Assembly: GCF_034424805.1 (NCBI RefSeq)
Contig: NZ_JAXOUF010000026.1
Coordinates: 1-64,000 of the forward strand
DNA from: Labrys sedimenti
Lineage (GTDB): Bacteria > Pseudomonadota > Alphaproteobacteria > Rhizobiales > Labraceae
DNA: 64,000 bases
Reading direction: 5' to 3'
Below the pieces are notes generated by a model, which worked only from the letters and a program-made list of their open reading frames with translations, was not told the DNA's origin and did not search any database. A program made the translations under genes and the position numbers. This document shows, one piece after another, positions 43,847-53,217 of the stretch (the stretch's first letter is position 1; each line of letters opens with the position of its first letter).

Positions 43847-44034
43847 TTAAAAAAAGCCACGCGCTGGGCGGGAGGGCGCAGACGATACAGCGAAGCCGTG
43901 AAGATTGAGCGCCCAAGATCGCAACGATCGATGCACTGCACCCACGAAGGATTTGAAATGGCCCCAGCTGCCTCGCGGCACTGATCGGGGCGCAATGCGC
44001 AGCTGTATCCAAGCGCTGCTCAAGGAGAGACGTT

Positions 44035-45222
44035 ATGAACTATCGGGCGGCCGAATGGCCGGCATCGGGCACCCCAACACGGATTAGCAGGATCGAGCTC
44101 AACCAGATCTGCGATATCGCCGATCTCGCGCGTGAGGATCCCAACGTCATCAAGCTGTGGATTGGTGAGGGTGATCTTCCGACGCCGGCGTTTGTTCGGG
44201 AAGCCGCTGTTGCGGCCCTTGCCGCCGGTCACACGCGATACACCTATTCAACAGGCGTGCCTGCGCTGCGTGAAGCGCTCGATCGCTATCACAAGCGTCA
44301 CTTCGGGATCGATGTCGGCGCGGGGCGCTTCAGCGTCACCGCCGGCGGTGTCCAGGCCATCATGCAGGCGATGCAGGCCATTTTGAGCCCGGGTGACGAA
44401 GTGGTCGTTCCGGTTCCAGCCTGGCCAAACCTGATCGAGATCATCGGCATTCTGGGGGGAAAAGTTGTTCCGGTGCCCTATCGCACCGTGGAAGGGGGTG
44501 GCTTCAAACTGGAGCTCGACGATCTCTTCGCTGCGGTAACGTCGAAGACCCGTGCAATCGCCATCAATTCCCCCTCCAACCCGACGGGTTGGATCATGCC
44601 CCACGAACAGATGCTGGCTGTTCGTGATTTCGCGCGGGACAGAGGTCTCTGGATCGTTTCCGACGAGGTCTATGCCCATTTCACCTATGGCAACGGATTG
44701 GCTCCGTCCTTCCTGCAGATCACCGAGCCGAGCGATCGGTTGATCGTCACCAATACCTTTTCGAAGAACTGGTGCATGACGGGCTGGCGGATTGGCTGGC
44801 TGGTCTATCCAGAAGGCATGACGACGATTTTCGACAATCTGAGCCAGTACAACACCACCAGCGTCTCGACCTTCGGCCAGCATGCCGCCATCGCGGCTCT
44901 CGATGATGGAGATGACTTCATCAAATCTTTGGTCGAACGGTCGGCCAGGGGACGGGAAATCATCTGTTCCACCCTCGATAAGCTCCCCAATGTTCGCGTC
45001 TTTTGGCCCGAAGGAACATTTTACTTCTTTTTTGCCGTCCATGGGATGAACAGCGGCTACGACATGGCACGCCGGATCCTGAAGGAAGCGAGTGTCGGGG
45101 TTGCTCCCGGATCCGCTTTCGGTCCGGGTGGAGAATCCTTCCTGCGAGTCTGCTTTGCCGTCGATCCCGCCCTCATCGAGGAGGGGGCACAAAGGCTGGC
45201 GCGGTTCCTTCAAGACCAATAG
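44035..45222 (+). CDS. Class I/II PLP-dependent aminotransferase
   Basis: 395 residues. Fold-type I features: YTYSTGVPALREALDRYH, NSPSNPTGWIMPHEQM, VSDEVYAHFTYG and the PLP lysine in NTFSKNWCMTGWRIGW, with the carboxylate-binding arginine in FLRVCFA near the C-terminus. It transfers an amino group from an amino acid to a keto acid. It is the first gene of the plus-strand unit divergent from the amino-acid importer, so it probably acts on the imported compound. The GAGGAG after it serves the next gene. Confidence 0.9.
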   Translation: MNYRAAEWPASGTPTRISRIELNQICDIADLAREDPNVIKLWIGEGDLPTPAFVREAAVAALAAGHTRYTYSTGVPALREALDRYHKRHFGIDVGAGRFSVTAGGVQAIMQAMQAILSPGDEVVVPVPAWPNLIEIIGILGGKVVPVPYRTVEGGGFKLELDDLFAAVTSKTRAIAINSPSNPTGWIMPHEQMLAVRDFARDRGLWIVSDEVYAHFTYGNGLAPSFLQITEPSDRLIVTNTFSKNWCMTGWRIGWLVYPEGMTTIFDNLSQYNTTSVSTFGQHAAIAALDDGDDFIKSLVERSARGREIICSTLDKLPNVRVFWPEGTFYFFFAVHGMNSGYDMARRILKEASVGVAPGSAFGPGGESFLRVCFAVDPALIEEGAQRLARFLQDQ

Positions 45223-45237
45223 CGAGGAGAAACGATC

Positions 45238-46932
45238 TTGAAGAAGCTCATCAACAGGCCGGCCGATGTCGTCAGGGAGATGTTGGAAGGCATCGTCGCC
45301 CTCTCACCGGGCCTTGCCCTGCTGGACAGTGAGAATGTCGTGATCCGCACCGATCTGCCGGCTTCGGCCGATCGACCGGTGGCCCTGATATCGGGAGGGG
45401 GTGCGGGGCATGAACCAGCCCATGCCGGCTATGTCGGGCCCGGCATGCTGACTGCGGCGGTGACGGGCGAGGTTTTCACCTCTCCGAGCGTCGACGCGGT
45501 CCTGGCCGCGATCCGCGCCACGGCCGGGCCGGCCGGCGCCCTTCTCATCGTGAAGAACTACACCGGCGACCGCTTGAATTTCGGCCTTGCCGGCGAGCTT
45601 GCCTCCATCGAGGGCATTCCGACCGAGCTCGTCGTGGTTGTCGACGACGTTGCCCTATCCGGCGTCGTCGACCGTGAACGTCGCCGTGGCATCGCCGGCA
45701 CAGTCCTGGTCCACAAGATCGCCGGCGCTGCCGCCGCCGAAGGCAAGGGACTGGCGGAAGTCGCTGATATCGCCCGGTCGGCTGCCTCCCGCATCGGCAC
45801 AATGGGCGTTGCGCTCGGATCGTGCATCGTTCCTGCCGCCGGCAAGGCCGGCTTTACGCTGGGCGAGGACGAGATCGAGCTCGGCCTCGGCATTCACGGC
45901 GAGAAAGGGGTCGAACGCGTCGGATTGCTGCCCGCCGACGCCATCACCGATCGTATCGTCGATCAACTCGTCCGCGATATGGCACTCGAGGCAGGGGCCC
46001 GGGTAGCCCTGCTTGTCAACGGCCTCGGCGCAACGCCGCCCATGGAACTGGCCATTGTGGCCCGGCGAGCCCTCGCCATTTTGCAGTCTCTGGGCATCGG
46101 CATAGAGAGAGCCTGGTCCGGCAATTTCCTCACAGCCATAGAAATGCCGGGCTGCTCGATCTCGCTTCTCGATATGCGCCCGGGAGACGCCGAACGGCTG
46201 GACGCCGCCACCACTGCCACGGCATGGCCACGCGGCGGCGAGACGACAGGTTTTCCCCGTCTGGTTGCCGCTCCCGTCTCCACGGATGCGGAGGCTCCCT
46301 TGGGCAAGGCAGGTCACTTCGACCCACGAGAGCTGCGTCGCCTCGGCTTGGCCGTCGCCGAAGCACTCGAGGCGGAGGAGGCCCACCTGACGGATCTCGA
46401 CAGCAAGGTCGGCGACGGTGACCTGGGCGCGAGCATGGTCCGTGGCGCACAAGCCATTCGCGCACTGCCGGAACATGCCTGGATCAATCCCGCCAACGCG
46501 ATGGTCGCTATCGGCAACAGCTTGCGCCGCGCCATCGCCGGAAGTTCCGGCCCCTTCTACGCGATTGCGCTGACGCGGGCCGGCCGCCATCTGGCGCAGA
46601 CCAATCGATTCTCTCCCGATGATTTCAGGGAAGCCCTGGCGATCGCCATTGCAGCAATCAGTGAGCTCGGCGGAGCAAAGCAGGGCGATCGGACCATGTT
46701 GGATGCGCTCTATCCCGCCCTCCAGACAGTCCAGTCGCTTGGCGACAGCGTTTCGCCGGCGCAGGCCTGGCGAGAGGCGGCCAGGGCGGCAAATGACGGG
46801 GCCCGCAAGACCGCGGACATGACGGCCAAGCTCGGGCGTGCCAGCTATTTGGGCGAGCGCGCCCGTGGAACCCAGGATGGTGGCGCGACGGCTGTCGCGA
46901 TCTGGATGGAGGCGCTCGCCACAAGTCTGTGA
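45238..46932 (+). CDS. Fused dihydroxyacetone-type kinase (DhaK-DhaL, ATP-dependent)
   Basis: 564 residues starting at TTG 45238 with GAGGAG upstream. Residues 1-330 form the DhaK domain: ISGGGAGHEPAHAGYVGPGML and the substrate-binding histidine H220 in GLGIHGEKGVER. Residues 360-560 form the DhaL nucleotide domain with the metal-binding aspartates in DSKVGDGDLG (D388, D393, D395). Fusion of both domains marks the ATP-dependent form rather than the PTS-linked DhaKLM system. Homologues phosphorylate dihydroxyacetone, glyceraldehyde or erythrulose-like keto sugars. Next to an aminotransferase and a DapA-family lyase, it probably traps a short ketose or aldehyde fragment released by the pathway. 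Confidence 0.92.
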   Translation: MKKLINRPADVVREMLEGIVALSPGLALLDSENVVIRTDLPASADRPVALISGGGAGHEPAHAGYVGPGMLTAAVTGEVFTSPSVDAVLAAIRATAGPAGALLIVKNYTGDRLNFGLAGELASIEGIPTELVVVVDDVALSGVVDRERRRGIAGTVLVHKIAGAAAAEGKGLAEVADIARSAASRIGTMGVALGSCIVPAAGKAGFTLGEDEIELGLGIHGEKGVERVGLLPADAITDRIVDQLVRDMALEAGARVALLVNGLGATPPMELAIVARRALAILQSLGIGIERAWSGNFLTAIEMPGCSISLLDMRPGDAERLDAATTATAWPRGGETTGFPRLVAAPVSTDAEAPLGKAGHFDPRELRRLGLAVAEALEAEEAHLTDLDSKVGDGDLGASMVRGAQAIRALPEHAWINPANAMVAIGNSLRRAIAGSSGPFYAIALTRAGRHLAQTNRFSPDDFREALAIAIAAISELGGAKQGDRTMLDALYPALQTVQSLGDSVSPAQAWREAARAANDGARKTADMTAKLGRASYLGERARGTQDGGATAVAIWMEALATSL

Positions 46933-47074
46933 AATTTCGGGCAGCGCGACCGCCCTGCTCGAGCACCCAATCGAATCAAATTTCATGGCGCCTCCATCCG
47001 GAGCGATCCCTGGCGCGCGCCCTGATGCATCGGCCGTTCGACGGCCAACCTCTGGTCAAACAGGAACTCACCTT

Positions 47075-47971
47075 ATGAATCTCGACAAAGTCACGGGGAT
47101 CATTCCTCCCATCGTCACCCCCTTCACGAAATCCGGCGACATCGACGAAGCCGCATTTCGCAACATCGTGAAATTCAATCTGAAGAAGAAGGTCCATGGC
47201 GTCTGTGTCGGCGGCAGCTCCGGCGAAGGCCATACGCTCACCTTCGAGGAGTTCGTCCGCCTGATGGAGATCACGGTGGAGGAAGTCGACGGGAAGATTC
47301 CGGTCCTGGCCGGCATCATCGCCAATTCCACCCGCGAGGCCGTCCGCCGCTCCCAGGCCATTTCGCACCTGTCGATCCAAGGCCTGCAGGTGACACCCGT
47401 CCATTATGTCTTCAAGCCGGATGACAATGCCACCTTCGAGCATTTCAAAACCCTGACTTCGGCAACGGACGTGCCTGTCATCATCTACAACGTAGTGCCG
47501 TGGAACTATCTGAGCCCGTCACTGCTCATCCGCCTCATGAAGGAGCTGCCGGGCGTCCAGGCCGTCAAGCAGAGCGCTGGGGACCTCAAGGCGATGGCCG
47601 ACCTGATGATCGGCGTTCCCGACGGCTGCAAGGTCTATACCGCGGTGGACGCGCTGCTCTATCCTTCGTTCGCGCTTGGCTGTCATGGCACGATCGCGGC
47701 AAATCCGGCTGCCGTTCCCGGCGTATGCATCGCGCTCTGGAATGCCGTCCAGCGCGGCGAGCACAACCGTGCTCGCGAGATCCACGAAGCGCTCCTGCGC
47801 TTCTGGAACGCGATCTATGCCGATAACCTGCCCGCCAACATCAAGACCTCGATCGCCTTGCAAGGGACGGAGGCCGGCTTGCCGCGCATGCCGATGCCGG
47901 AAACGACGCCGGCCCAGCTCGAGAACATCAAACGCGAACTCCAGAACGTTCTTCGTTACGAGGAAGCCTAA
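47075..47971 (+). CDS. DapA-family class I lyase/aldolase (second copy)
   Basis: 298 residues from ATG 47075 (AGGA upstream); the longer frame overlaps the kinase gene. Family motifs: GIIPPIVTPFTKSGDID, GGSSGEGHTLTFEEF, the active-site Y138 (VIIYNVVPWN) and the Schiff-base K165 in VQAVKQSAGD. It is only distantly similar to the DapA-family gene at 32963 (GSSGE instead of GTTGE; a longer YNVVPWNY loop), so the two should have different substrates. A strong hairpin begins 6 bases after the stop. Confidence 0.9.
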   Translation: MNLDKVTGIIPPIVTPFTKSGDIDEAAFRNIVKFNLKKKVHGVCVGGSSGEGHTLTFEEFVRLMEITVEEVDGKIPVLAGIIANSTREAVRRSQAISHLSIQGLQVTPVHYVFKPDDNATFEHFKTLTSATDVPVIIYNVVPWNYLSPSLLIRLMKELPGVQAVKQSAGDLKAMADLMIGVPDGCKVYTAVDALLYPSFALGCHGTIAANPAAVPGVCIALWNAVQRGEHNRAREIHEALLRFWNAIYADNLPANIKTSIALQGTEAGLPRMPMPETTPAQLENIKRELQNVLRYEEA

Positions 47972-47976
47972 GGCGT

Positions 47977-48010
47977 TTTGCGATTTGACGGACTCCCGTC
48001 AAATCGCAAA
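47977..48010. repeat. Perfect 15-bp hairpin after the DapA-family gene
   Basis: TTTGCGATTTGACGG (47977-47991) pairs with 47996-48010 around an ACTC loop. No T-run follows, so it may act as an mRNA-stabilising or attenuating structure before the transporter gene. The right arm resembles the repeat at 3053-3063. Confidence 0.7.
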
Positions 48011-48033
48011 GACAAGCCAAGATGAAGAATTGG

Positions 48034-48067
48034 AGCACAGTTCGATTCAGAAAAATCGAACTGTGCT
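48034..48067. repeat. Second perfect 14-bp hairpin, before the MFS gene
   Basis: AGCACAGTTCGATT (48034-48047) pairs with 48054-48067 around CAGAAA. It lies 24 bases after the first hairpin and 137 bases before the MFS start. Confidence 0.7.
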
Positions 48068-48204
48068 GCCGGAAATCGGCGGCGCGCGCAGGCGTAGTCC
48101 GCCGCCGGCCCCCAGACCAATTCAAAAATCAGGCTCATTCATTCATCAAGCAGCCAGTCGCCGAGCGCGTGGCCAAAACAACAAAGATCAATGGCGAGGA
48201 AGCA

Positions 48205-49539
48205 ATGACGACACCGTCAGCGACGAAATATTCTCGAGCCGAGGGCCAAACGACCGCTTCGCAGACGATCAAGGCGAGAGACATGCGCAAGGTGGCGCTG
48301 GCCAGCGCTGTCGGAAATACGATCGAATATTACGATTTTACGCTCTACGCGACCGCGACTGCTCTTGTCTTCAATAAGATATTCTTCCCCAGTGACAATG
48401 ATCTGGTCGGCACTCTGGCGGCCTTTGCCACCTTCTTCGTCGGTTACTGCGCGCGCCCGATCGGCGGCATCCTGTTCGGACATTTCGGCGATCGTATCGG
48501 CCGCAAGACGGCGCTCCTGTTAACGATGATCATCATGGGCGCCGGCACCTTCCTGATCGGTCTGGTCCCCTCATACGAGACCATCGGGATATGGGCTCCA
48601 ATCAGTCTGCTCGTCCTGCGCCTGGCCCAGGGAATCGGGATCGGCGGTGAATATGGAGGTGGCATGGTCATGACGGTGGAACATGCGCCGCCCAAGCACC
48701 GCGGTTTCTACAGTTCGCTGGTCCATATCGGCGTCCCCGCAGGCTTCCTGATTCCCATTGCCTTGCTCGGCGTCCTCTCGACGCAGATGAGCGAGGAAAG
48801 CTTCCTTTCCTGGGGCTGGCGCCTGCCGTTCCTGTTCAGCATCGTCCTGGTCGGCCTTGGCCTCTTTATCCGCTTTCAGATCTCCGAAACGCCTGCTTTC
48901 AAGCGAATCCAGGAACAAGGGGAGACGGCTGCCCTTCCCGTCGTGGAAGCCGTTCGAGACCATCGTTTCAATGTGATCCTCGGCATTGGCGCCAAAATCG
49001 CTGAGAGCGGCCTGTTCAATATCTATGCGGTGTTCGCCATCACCTATTGCGTCAACACGCTCGGCCTTCCTCGCCAAACCATTCTCAATGGCGTGCTCGT
49101 TGGATGTGCCCTCGAATGCCTGACGCTACCCCTGTTCGGCGCGCTCTCCGATCGCGTAGGCCGCCGCACCGTCTATATAGCCGGCCTCTTGTTTCAGGCT
49201 GCCCTGGCCTTCGTGTTCCTCGCCATGCTCGACAACGGCAGCACAGCCATGATCTGGCTGGCCATTGCTCTTGGACTGGCCATCGGACATGGCTCGGTAT
49301 TTGGGGCCCAAGGCGCATTCTTTTCCGAGTTGTTCCCTGCTCGTATCCGCTACAGTGGTCTCTCCCTTGTGCAGCAGATCGGTCCGATCCTCGGTGGCGG
49401 CCTTTCACCCCTCCTTGCAACAACGTTGCTTGCGGAATATGCCGGCACCACAGTTCCAATTGCCGCCTATATGGCTCTCATGGCCATATTTTCCGCGATC
49501 TGCGCACTTGCCCTGCGGCCCATTGGCGACACGACATAG
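48205..49539 (+). CDS. MFS transporter, metabolite:H+ symporter (MHS) family
   Basis: 444 residues from ATG 48205 (GAGGAAGCA upstream); the frame from 48022 would translate the hairpin. Twelve helices are expected. Diagnostic parts are ASAVGNTIEYYDFTLYATATALVFNKIFFP in helix 1 and GHFGDRIGRKTALLLTMIIMGAGTFLIG in the 2-3 loop, then LVLRLAQGIGIGGEYGGGMVM. This is the ShiA/KgtP/ProP type that imports organic acids or zwitterions. It ends the aminotransferase-kinase-lyase unit and probably imports the same or a related substrate as the ABC system. Confidence 0.92.
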   Translation: MTTPSATKYSRAEGQTTASQTIKARDMRKVALASAVGNTIEYYDFTLYATATALVFNKIFFPSDNDLVGTLAAFATFFVGYCARPIGGILFGHFGDRIGRKTALLLTMIIMGAGTFLIGLVPSYETIGIWAPISLLVLRLAQGIGIGGEYGGGMVMTVEHAPPKHRGFYSSLVHIGVPAGFLIPIALLGVLSTQMSEESFLSWGWRLPFLFSIVLVGLGLFIRFQISETPAFKRIQEQGETAALPVVEAVRDHRFNVILGIGAKIAESGLFNIYAVFAITYCVNTLGLPRQTILNGVLVGCALECLTLPLFGALSDRVGRRTVYIAGLLFQAALAFVFLAMLDNGSTAMIWLAIALGLAIGHGSVFGAQGAFFSELFPARIRYSGLSLVQQIGPILGGGLSPLLATTLLAEYAGTTVPIAAYMALMAIFSAICALALRPIGDTT

Positions 49540-50225
49540 GCTGTACTAGCGCCCAGGGTTTGCATCGGTGATATGTTCTTCGACCTTGGCTGGCGCATTG
49601 TAGAAAATCAGCGGTCCGACATAGACGTCAGAGTTGTTGCCTCGACGGTGGAGTATTCTTACTCGGCGAGAGGCAACTTTGTCCCATCCAGACCCGCCGT
49701 GCGAAATCCGGCCTGTCCAGCGAGAACGTTGACATATTGACTAACGGCTTTCTCCGCGACCGTCGCGGAGAGTTATCGCGCAATTGACTTGTGCACAATC
49801 TGAAAGGGCGTCTTCTGACCCGCAGTTCGCTGGTCGACGGTTATGATGTGAAAGCCGCCTGGACGCTGGGGCAATTCGGCACGCGCTCAGATATCAAGGA
49901 CGCACACCAACTGCGTCAGTTGGGAACAGGATGTGCCGAACACGGTCCGGGTCTCTCGCTCTCGAATTTCAGCGGATTCGCCTCGTACTAGCGTCAGCAC
50001 TCCGCCTCTGAGGGCGAGGGAATGCCGATCTCACATTGCAGGCTGTTCCTCGATCGCATCTCATTGACGATCGTATCGCCAAGAAGTCCGAGCTTGAGTA
50101 TCCGCCGAAGAAGCAATTTGCGAGCGACCGCAAGCTCTTCGGTACGAGGTCTGATACGATCGAACCAAATAAGAAAAGCCTGCACACACCGCTCTAGATC
50201 GATCCGGTCATCTAGACACAAAAAA

Positions 50226-50251
50226 CCGCCCAGGTAATCAGACCTGGACGG
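50226..50251. terminator. Terminator-like hairpin beside repeat copy 2
   Basis: CCGCCCAGG (50226-50234) pairs with CCTGGACGG (50243-50251) with one mismatch, preceded by six A. The A-run is a T-run on the minus strand, so it would stop minus-strand transcripts. It occupies the same relative place as the hairpin at 39126 does to copy 1. Confidence 0.55.
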
Positions 50252-50266
50252 TAATTGATTTATGAC

Positions 50267-50368
50267 AGACTTGGTTGCGGGGGCTCGCAACCAAGTCTTA
50301 CGCTGCGGCGCACCACAATGTCCGAAACTACGATTTTCCACGAGAGATTGCGATGCAAGTGGTTGGTG
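50267..50368. repeat. Palindromic repeat element, copy 2
   Basis: A 13-bp stem (AGACTTGGTTGCG 50267-50279 with 50286-50298) closes a GGGGCT loop, followed by the conserved tail TTACGCTGCGGC...GTCCGA...GAGAGATTGCGATG. Compared with copy 1, the third stem pair changed from T-A to C-G on both sides, so pairing is preserved. Confidence 0.8.
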
Positions 50369-50530
50369 AAAAACTGCCCGAAGCTCTTTCTTGTGAGTGC
50401 TGGTGAACTGAGATTAGTACGCCAACAATTGTAATCGGACTTGGTGGCGGTTCTTGCGGATGGTCCCCGACATGTTTTGGCGTGCCAAAGTGGAGGCATT
50501 GAGTACTACTTCCGAGAGGCGTCCGACCCG

Positions 50531-51331
50531 CTAATGCGCGACCAAAACTCCCTTGGCTTCAAAGATGTCGCGGATCTGGCGAACATAGCCATGATAGGCC
50601 TTATCCTCGTGGATCGCGTTCCAGGACCTCGGCCGCGGCAGGTCGATCTTCAGATCGAGATCGATGCGGCCAGGTCGCGGCGACATCACCAGGACGCGGT
50701 CGGCCAGGAAAACGGCCTCGTCAATGCCATGCGTGATGAAGAGTACTGTGTTGCCGACTCTGTGCCACATGGATTGCAGATCCATGATCATCTGCTCGCG
50801 GGTCAGAGCGTCCAGGGCTCCAAATGGCTCATCCATCAAAAGTAACCCCGGTTCCTGGATGAGTGCCCGACAGATAGCCACGCGCTGACGCATGCCGCCG
50901 GAAAGTTCGGACGGATATTTCTTGCCAAAGCCATTCAGCCCGACCTGTGTCAGGAGTTCCTCTGCCCGGCGCCGGTACTGCGTAACGTCGAGCTTCTTGA
51001 TCTCGATCGGCAGGAGAATGTTGTCGAGAACGGTGCGCCAGTATAGCAGCAGATCCGACTGGAAGACGACACCAGTCTTGGGATGTGGCTTACGCACCTG
51101 TTCGCCATCGATCGCAATCACGCCGGTCGAAGCGCCAGTCAGGCCCGCAAGCAGCGACAGAAGCGTGCTCTTGCCGCAACCGCTCGGTCCGACGACCGCG
51201 ACGAAGCTGCCTGGCTCAATCCTGAGATCGATGTTGTCGAGCGCGACCACCTCTTCGTCTTCGCGCGTCTCGTAGACTTTCGAAAGCCGGGATATATCGA
51301 CTGCGGCTCCCATCTGGGGGATGGCGTTCAT
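50531..51331 (-). CDS. ABC importer ATPase (nitrate/sulfonate/pyrimidine type)
   Basis: 266 residues. Walker A VGPSGCGKST, Q-loop VFQSDLLLYWRTVLDNI, signature LSGGMRQRVAICRALIQEP, Walker B LLMDEPFGALDALTREQM and switch FITHGIDEAVFLAD place it in the SsuB/TauB/NrtD group. It is last in a three-gene importer unit after the permease (56-base gap) and binding protein. The GntR-type operator at 53320 should control it. Confidence 0.92.
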   Translation of the reverse strand: MNAIPQMGAAVDISRLSKVYETREDEEVVALDNIDLRIEPGSFVAVVGPSGCGKSTLLSLLAGLTGASTGVIAIDGEQVRKPHPKTGVVFQSDLLLYWRTVLDNILLPIEIKKLDVTQYRRRAEELLTQVGLNGFGKKYPSELSGGMRQRVAICRALIQEPGLLLMDEPFGALDALTREQMIMDLQSMWHRVGNTVLFITHGIDEAVFLADRVLVMSPRPGRIDLDLKIDLPRPRSWNAIHEDKAYHGYVRQIRDIFEAKGVLVAH

Positions 51332-51387
51332 CGTGTTGCCTCGCTGATGGAAGAATTGGTGGTGGCCACAGTCCCTCGGACGCTCGC

Positions 51388-52218
51388 CTATTTGGCGGCG
51401 TCACGCTTATAGACAACGCGGCTTTCGATGAGGTCGATGGCGAAATAGAGCAAGACGCCGAGGCCCGAAATCGTCACCACGGTGGCGAAGTTCAAGGTGG
51501 TGTCGAAGAGGGAGTTCGCCTGCAATTGCAGATAGCCGAGCCCGCGCTCGGCAGCGACATATTCGCCGATGACTGCACCGATCACCGCCAAGGAGATGGC
51601 CACTTTGAAGCCGCCAAAAATATTGGGCAAGGCCGCCGGCAACCGGATCTTGAAGAAGGTCTGCCATTCATTCGCGCCCATCGAGCGCACCAGACTGACC
51701 AGGTTCTTGTCGAGCGCCTGCAGCCCGACCACGGTCGAGATCACGATCGGGAAGAAGGAGATCATGAAGGCGAGCGCGATCTTGGGTGCCCAGGCATAGC
51801 CCAGATAGAGCACCAAAAGCGGTGCGAGCGCCACTTTCGGGACCGTCTGCAGCGCCACCAGCAGCGGATAGATGGCACGCTCGAAGGGACGGGAGTAGAA
51901 AATCGCCAGCGCGAGCGGAATGCCGACAAGCACGCTCACGGCAAACCCTGCGATGACCTCGAGCAAGGTCACATAGGCATGCGAGGCCAGCAACGGCGCC
52001 TCGCTCCACATGCGCGTGGCGATCGCCGCGGGAGTTGGCAGGACGAACTCGGACAAACCGACCACGGGAACCAGGACCTGCCAGGTTCCGAGGAGCGCCG
52101 CCGGCAAGACAAGCGCCGAATAACGTGCGAGCCAGGAGTCTCGCGACTTTTTTCTGCCCATGCGTTTGCCCTGTCTTGCCGATGTGGATCCGATGCCGAT
52201 GGAATGCGTGTTTGCCAT
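51388..52218 (-). CDS. ABC importer permease (SsuC/ThiX-like)
   Basis: 276 residues with about six helices. The N-terminal lead is basic (RKKSRDSWLARY), then YSALVLPAALLGTWQVLVPVVGL. The coupling loop is LVRSMGANEWQTFFKIRLPAALPNIFGGFKVAISLAVIGAVIGEY, typical of taurine/sulfonate/pyrimidine-precursor permeases. It starts 9 bases after the binding protein gene stop. Confidence 0.92.
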   Translation of the reverse strand: MANTHSIGIGSTSARQGKRMGRKKSRDSWLARYSALVLPAALLGTWQVLVPVVGLSEFVLPTPAAIATRMWSEAPLLASHAYVTLLEVIAGFAVSVLVGIPLALAIFYSRPFERAIYPLLVALQTVPKVALAPLLVLYLGYAWAPKIALAFMISFFPIVISTVVGLQALDKNLVSLVRSMGANEWQTFFKIRLPAALPNIFGGFKVAISLAVIGAVIGEYVAAERGLGYLQLQANSLFDTTLNFATVVTISGLGVLLYFAIDLIESRVVYKRDAAK

Positions 52219-52227
52219 CGTTTGTCC

Positions 52228-53217
52228 TCACTGCAGGAGCTGGTTGGTGTAGAAAGTGGCGATCGGCTTGGGGGTCCCGACATCTTCGACCGCGCCAAGC
52301 AGTTTTAGGGCATCCGCCATCGCCTTTTCATCGATCCAGCCTGCAGGTTTGTCGTCCGGAGAACGGAACGAGAGGGAAGCCGCCTCGATCTGCTTTTGAA
52401 CGACTTGATCCGATGGGCCGGCCTGCCACACAGTCTTGAGGGCCGCGGTTGCCGCTGCCGGGTCCGAGCGTGTCAAGGCGATGGCCTTGGCGTTGGCCGC
52501 GAGAAAGCCCCGCAGAGCAGCAGCCTTCTTTTCGATGCCTGCATTGCTGGCGACGACGGCCAAGCCGGGAATAGCCAGACCATATTGAGCCATGTTCAGG
52601 ACGGGATAGCGCGTGCCGGTTTTTTCCTCGATGACCGGAAGGTCGCTTGAGGTGTAGACGCTCACGACATCGACCCTGTTCTGCAGAAACTGAGGAATGC
52701 GCGCCTGCGCATCCATCTGGATCTTGCTGAGCTTGCTGCAGTCGACCTGATTGATCTTGCAGAAGACCCCGAGATAGGCCGTTCCGGTCTCGCCGACGGC
52801 ACTGGCTATCGTCTTGCCTTCGAGTTCCTTGGGCGTGTTGACCGGCTTGTTCGGATGCGAGATCAGCACGACCGGCGTCTCCGGCTGGTAGAGTGCGATG
52901 ATCTTGACGGGCATGCCCTTCTGGATCGCCGAAATCGCAAAGATGCCGGGCAGGACCACGGCGTCTTCCTGGCCCTGGATGAGGGAGCCCAGGGCAGCCT
53001 GGGAGCCGGCGCCCTCTCCGAGCTTTAAGGTGACGCCAGCGTTCTGGTAGAGACCCTTTTCCTGGCCGAGGTAGAAAAAGCCGTACTCGCCCTTCAGCTT
53101 CCAGCTGAAACGGACGTTGAGATCCTCGGCCTGCGCCGGCCGGCCACCCGATAGCACGGCCACGGCAGCCATGGCCGCCAGCATCGCACGACGAATGAGA
53201 CCCTTGGTGTGGAACAT
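52228..53217 (-). CDS. NMT1/THI5-like ABC importer substrate-binding protein
   Basis: 329 residues from ATG 53217, with GGGGAGGAG just upstream. After a signal peptide (RRAMLAAMAAVAVLSGGRPAQA) comes the NMT1/THI5-like fold: VRFSWKLKGEYGFFYLGQEKGLYQNAGVTLKLGEGAGSQAALGSLIQGQEDAV. This pattern is commonest in importers for pyrimidine-, hydantoin- or aromatic-type small molecules, not amino acids. It is first gene of the importer unit, 104 bases from a TGATCA-core operator. It is therefore a good lead to the regulon's substrate. Confidence 0.88.
   Translation of the reverse strand: MFHTKGLIRRAMLAAMAAVAVLSGGRPAQAEDLNVRFSWKLKGEYGFFYLGQEKGLYQNAGVTLKLGEGAGSQAALGSLIQGQEDAVVLPGIFAISAIQKGMPVKIIALYQPETPVVLISHPNKPVNTPKELEGKTIASAVGETGTAYLGVFCKINQVDCSKLSKIQMDAQARIPQFLQNRVDVVSVYTSSDLPVIEEKTGTRYPVLNMAQYGLAIPGLAVVASNAGIEKKAAALRGFLAANAKAIALTRSDPAAATAALKTVWQAGPSDQVVQKQIEAASLSFRSPDDKPAGWIDEKAMADALKLLGAVEDVGTPKPIATFYTNQLLQ

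Larger units (their letters stand above)
49540..50530. other. Intergenic region with repeat element and decayed frames
   Basis: About 990 bases without a convincing gene. A minus-strand stretch (about 49560-49770) has protein-like pieces broken by stops, suggesting a dead gene of unknown family. A minus-strand frame within 49994-50341 (segment FLIWFDRIRPRTEELAVARKLLLRRILKLG) could be a small hypothetical protein, but its start falls inside the repeat element. A terminator-like hairpin and copy 2 of the palindromic repeat are listed separately. Confidence 0.4.
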
